This document shows, piece after piece, positions 6,085 through 8,322 of a DNA stretch of 8,322 bases; position 1 is the first letter of the stretch; every line of letters starts with the position of its first letter. The position numbers and the translations under genes are program-made. Source of the stretch: Desulfobulbus sp. (GTDB lineage Bacteria; Pseudomonadota; Gammaproteobacteria; Burkholderiales; Rhodocyclaceae). The DNA lies in NCBI GenBank assembly GCA_009782025.1, contig WQUQ01000354.1, positions 1 through 8,322 on the forward strand. The letters run 5' to 3'. Below the pieces are notes generated by a model, which worked only from the letters and a program-made list of their open reading frames with translations, had not been told where the DNA came from and searched no databases.

Positions 6085-7205
6085 AGCGTGATGTTCCGCA
6101 GCCAGGCGTCGATGACGCCGTGATAGTGGGCGTCCGCCATCAGAAAGGAGTCGTGGCCGAAATTGAGATCGATTTCGGCATAGGAGACGTTGCGGCCATT
6201 GGCCAGCAGCGCCGCGACGATTTCCTTCGAGCGGGCCGGGGTGAAGCGCCAGTCGGTGGTGAACGAGGCGATGAGAAAATTGGCCGTGCTGCGCGCCATG
6301 GTCGCCGTCAGGTCGCCGTCATCCATGCGCGCCGGGTCGAAATAATCCAGCGCCTTGGTCATCAACAGGTAGGTATTGGCGTCGAAAATGCCGGCGAACT
6401 TGTCGCCCTGATAGCGCAGGTAGGATTCGACCTCGAACTCGACATCGAAATCGAAGGTGAAGGAGCCGTTCTTGAGTTCGCGGCCGAATTTCTCGCCCAT
6501 CTGGTCGTCCGACAGATAGGTGATGTGGCCCAACATGCGCGCCAGGCGCAGGCCGCGCGTCGGCCGCGTGTGGTGCTCGTAATAGTGGCCGCCGTGAAAA
6601 TCCGGGTCGGTCAGGATGGCCTGGCGGGCGACATCGTTGAAAGCGATGTTCTGCGCCGACAGCTTCGGCGCGGCGGCGATGACAATGGCGTTGCGGATGC
6701 GTTCCGGGTAGGTGACGCTCCAGCGCAGCGCCTGCATGCCGCCCAGGCTACCGCCCATGACAACGGCCCAGGCGTCGATGCCGAGCAAATCGGCCAGCCG
6801 CGCCTGGGCATGCACCCAGTCGACGACCGCGACCAGCGGAAAATCTGCGCCCCACGGCTTGCCGCTGGCCGGATTGAGCGTCGACGGCCCGGTCGAGCCG
6901 TGGCAGCCGCCGAGATTATTGACGCCGACGATGAAGTAGCGGTCGGTATCGAGCGGCCGACCGGGACCGATGAGGTTGTCCCACCAGCCGATGTTCCCAG
7001 GCTGATCGGCATAATGACCGGCGACGTGATGGTGGCCGGAAAGCGCGTGGCAGACGAGAATGGCGTTCGATTTGGCGGCATTGAGCGCGCCGTAAGTCTC
7101 GTACACCAGATCGTAGGCCGGCAGCACGCCGCCGCTGCGCAGGGCCAGCGGCTGGGCGAAATGGGCGCGTTGCGAATGAACGACGCCGACGGATTGTCCT
7201 GGCAT
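6081..7205 (-). CDS. metX: Homoserine O-acyltransferase MetX (acetyl or succinyl donor)
   Basis: MetX acylates L-homoserine from acyl-CoA, the committed step to methionine in the cytoplasm. The 374-residue alpha/beta-hydrolase-fold enzyme has its catalytic triad in place: nucleophile S153 in [11 protein letters not shown]318 in FTTDWRF and H351 in NFGHDSFLM. The oxyanion/substrate region carries [12 protein letters not shown] (96–107). Many betaproteobacterial MetX proteins are assigned as succinyltransferases despite the MetX fold. The [12 protein letters not shown] form is what I associate with that group, but donor choice cannot be proven from sequence. ATG 7205 is preceded by AGGAAAG overlapping the metG stop. 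The C-terminus overlaps metW by 4 bases. With MetW it would feed the pathway whose end product is used by the upstream MetG. No methionine riboswitch or other leader can be placed, because the operon start is outside the window. Confidence 0.95.
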   Translation of the reverse strand: MPGQSVGVVHSQRAHFAQPLALRSGGVLPAYDLVYETYGALNAAKSNAILVCHALSGHHHVAGHYADQPGNIGWWDNLIGPGRPLDTDRYFIVGVNNLGGCHGSTGPSTLNPASGKPWGADFPLVAVVDWVHAQARLADLLGIDAWAVVMGGSLGGMQALRWSVTYPERIRNAIVIAAAPKLSAQNIAFNDVARQAILTDPDFHGGHYYEHHTRPTRGLRLARMLGHITYLSDDQMGEKFGRELKNGSFTFDFDVEFEVESYLRYQGDKFAGIFDANTYLLMTKALDYFDPARMDDGDLTATMARSTANFLIASFTTDWRFTPARSKEIVAALLANGRNVSYAEIDLNFGHDSFLMADAHYHGVIDAWLRNITL

Positions 7206-7208
7206 GGG

Positions 7209-7215
7209 CTTTCCT
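7209..7215 (-). promoter_or_regulatory. metX ribosome-binding site overlapping the metG stop codon
   Basis: AGGAAAG (7215–7209) includes two bases of the metG TAG stop (7216–7214). AGGA lies 6 bases from the metX ATG at 7205, so ribosomes ending metG are placed directly at the metX start. ridA has the same AGGAAAG string at 3722–3716. Confidence 0.75.
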
Positions 7216-8322
7216 ACTTGACCCGCATGCCCGGTTCGGCCCCGGCGTCGGGGGCGAGCAGGAAGATGCCGGGGTTCTGACCGTCGCCATCGGAGGCGGC
7301 GAGAACCATGCCTTCCGAGAGGCCGAATTTCATCTTGCGCGGGGCAAGGTTGGCGACCATCACCGTCAGCCGGCCGATCAGCGAGGCCGGGTCATAGGCA
7401 GCCTTGATGCCGGCGAAGACGTTGCGCGTGCCGCCGGCGCCCAGATCGAGCGTCAGCCGGACCAGCTTGTCGGCGCCTTCGACCGCTTCGGCGTTGGCGA
7501 TGCGGGCAACGCGCAGATCGACTTTCATGAAATCGTCGATGGTGCACTGTGGCGTCACGGCTTCGGCTTGCGGCGCGGCGGCGGGCGCTGCCGTTTCCTT
7601 GTTGGCGGCGACCAGTTGCTCGATCAGCTTCGGATCGATGCGGGTCATCAGGTGCGTATAGGCGTTGATGCGATGGCCGGCGGGCAGCAGATTCCGGGCG
7701 TCGGCCCAAGTCAGCGGGGCGATGTCGAGAAAGGCTTCAACCTTGGCCGCGAGCGCCGGCAGAATCGGCTTCAACAACACGGTGAGCAGGCGGAACAGGT
7801 TGAGCGCGTTGCTGCACGCGGCGTGCAATGCGTCGTCCTTGCCGGGCTGTTTGGCCAGTTCCCACGGTTTGACGCTGTCGACGTACTGGTTGGCGGCGTC
7901 GGTCAGGGCCATGATTTCGCGCATAGCCTTGGAAAATTCGCGGGCTTCGTACAGTTCGCCGATGCGCCCGGCGGCTTCCTGAATCGCCCGGATCGCCGGC
8001 AGATCGGCATCCGCTGCCGCCAGTCGGCCGTCAAAACGCTTGCTGATGAAACCGGCGGCGCGGCTGGCGATATTGACGTATTTTCCGACCAGATCGGCGT
8101 TCACCCGGGCGACGAAATCTTCGAGGTTGAGGTCGATGTCCTCCATGCTCGCCGACAATTTGGCGGCGTAGTAGTAGCGCAGCCATTCCGGGTCGAGGCC
8201 GGTTTGCAGATAGCTTTCGGCGGTGATGAAGGTGCCGCGCGATTTCGACATCTTGGCCCCGTCCACGGTCAAAAAGCCGTGGGCGAAAATCTTGCTCGGC
8301 GTGCGGTAGCCGGCGTGGGCCA
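7214..8322 (-). CDS. metG: Methionyl-tRNA synthetase, C-terminal part (5' end outside window)
   Basis: MetRS charges tRNA-Met with methionine. The window holds the last 368 codons; roughly 310 N-terminal residues, including the nucleotide-binding HIGH region and the zinc knuckle, lie beyond the right edge. The visible part starts within [20 protein letters not shown] and runs into the KMSKS signature at 8254–8240. The helical anticodon-binding domain follows, with the anticodon-reading tryptophan in KPWELAKQ (W codon 7864–7862). An Ala/Pro-rich linker lies near 7594–7553, then a C-terminal Trbp111-type tRNA-binding/dimerisation domain (about 7543–7217). That domain has [38 protein letters not shown] and the ending [15 protein letters not shown]. 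The long form with this appended domain is like the E. coli enzyme. The TAG stop is 8 bases before metX. The frame is open to the right edge without an in-window start. Confidence 0.97.
   Translation of the reverse strand, partial: AHAGYRTPSKIFAHGFLTVDGAKMSKSRGTFITAESYLQTGLDPEWLRYYYAAKLSASMEDIDLNLEDFVARVNADLVGKYVNIASRAAGFISKRFDGRLAAADADLPAIRAIQEAAGRIGELYEAREFSKAMREIMALTDAANQYVDSVKPWELAKQPGKDDALHAACSNALNLFRLLTVLLKPILPALAAKVEAFLDIAPLTWADARNLLPAGHRINAYTHLMTRIDPKLIEQLVAANKETAAPAAAPQAEAVTPQCTIDDFMKVDLRVARIANAEAVEGADKLVRLTLDLGAGGTRNVFAGIKAAYDPASLIGRLTVMVANLAPRKMKFGLSEGMVLAASDGDGQNPGIFLLAPDAGAEPGMRVK

Noticed and set aside
6120..7280. Long plus-strand open frame (386 codons) opposite metX.
   Set aside because: It is antisense to a gene with an intact catalytic triad. 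Its composition is the usual mirror of GC-rich codons and no family motif is visible. The similar long antisense frames at 2779–3750, 5470–6123 and 155–706 were rejected for the same reason.

Overview
The window is a compact, GC-rich chromosomal segment that looks betaproteobacterial; a Rhodocyclales-type genome is my best guess. The clues are the gene families (RecG, RidA, AmpG and a MetX–MetW pair), strong G/C bias at third codon positions, and the coupled metX-metW-ampG order. No phage, CRISPR, tRNA or rRNA genes are visible. Almost everything is on the minus strand; the one plus-strand gene encodes a small TPR protein.

From left to right there are three gene blocks. (1) A complete recG (110–2161), with a short remnant after its stop that resembles the extreme C-terminus of a molybdenum hydroxylase large subunit. 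(2) ridA followed by an aldo/keto reductase gene on the minus strand (3711 down to 2311), with the small TPR gene diverging from ridA (3762–4091). (3) A tight minus-strand series metG (5' end outside the window) – metX – metW – ampG (8322 down to 4196). Its gaps or overlaps are 8 nt, a 4-nt ATGA overlap and a 1-nt TGATG overlap, so it is very probably one transcript. This block joins methionine-tRNA charging and homoserine acylation, the committed step of methionine synthesis, with a muropeptide permease.

The boundaries between these blocks carry the most unusual content. Two complete 103-bp copies of a repeat (2199–2301 and 4091–4193) match without gaps at 88 of 103 positions and lie in opposite orientation. 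The last few bases of what looks like a third copy sit at the left edge (1–12). Each copy starts ATTCCATTT, ends AAATGGAAT and has imperfect terminal inverted repeats of about 26 nt. It is less GC-rich than its surroundings (48 G/C of 103 in copy 1). The pattern fits a small non-autonomous mobile or REP/MITE-like element that inserts at gene ends. I do not recognise it as a named family.

The protein-coding genes are otherwise ordinary housekeeping genes with intact motifs. The points worth a second look are the repeat family, a possible promoter it supplies to recG, the remnant beyond recG, and the tight metG-metX-metW-ampG arrangement.
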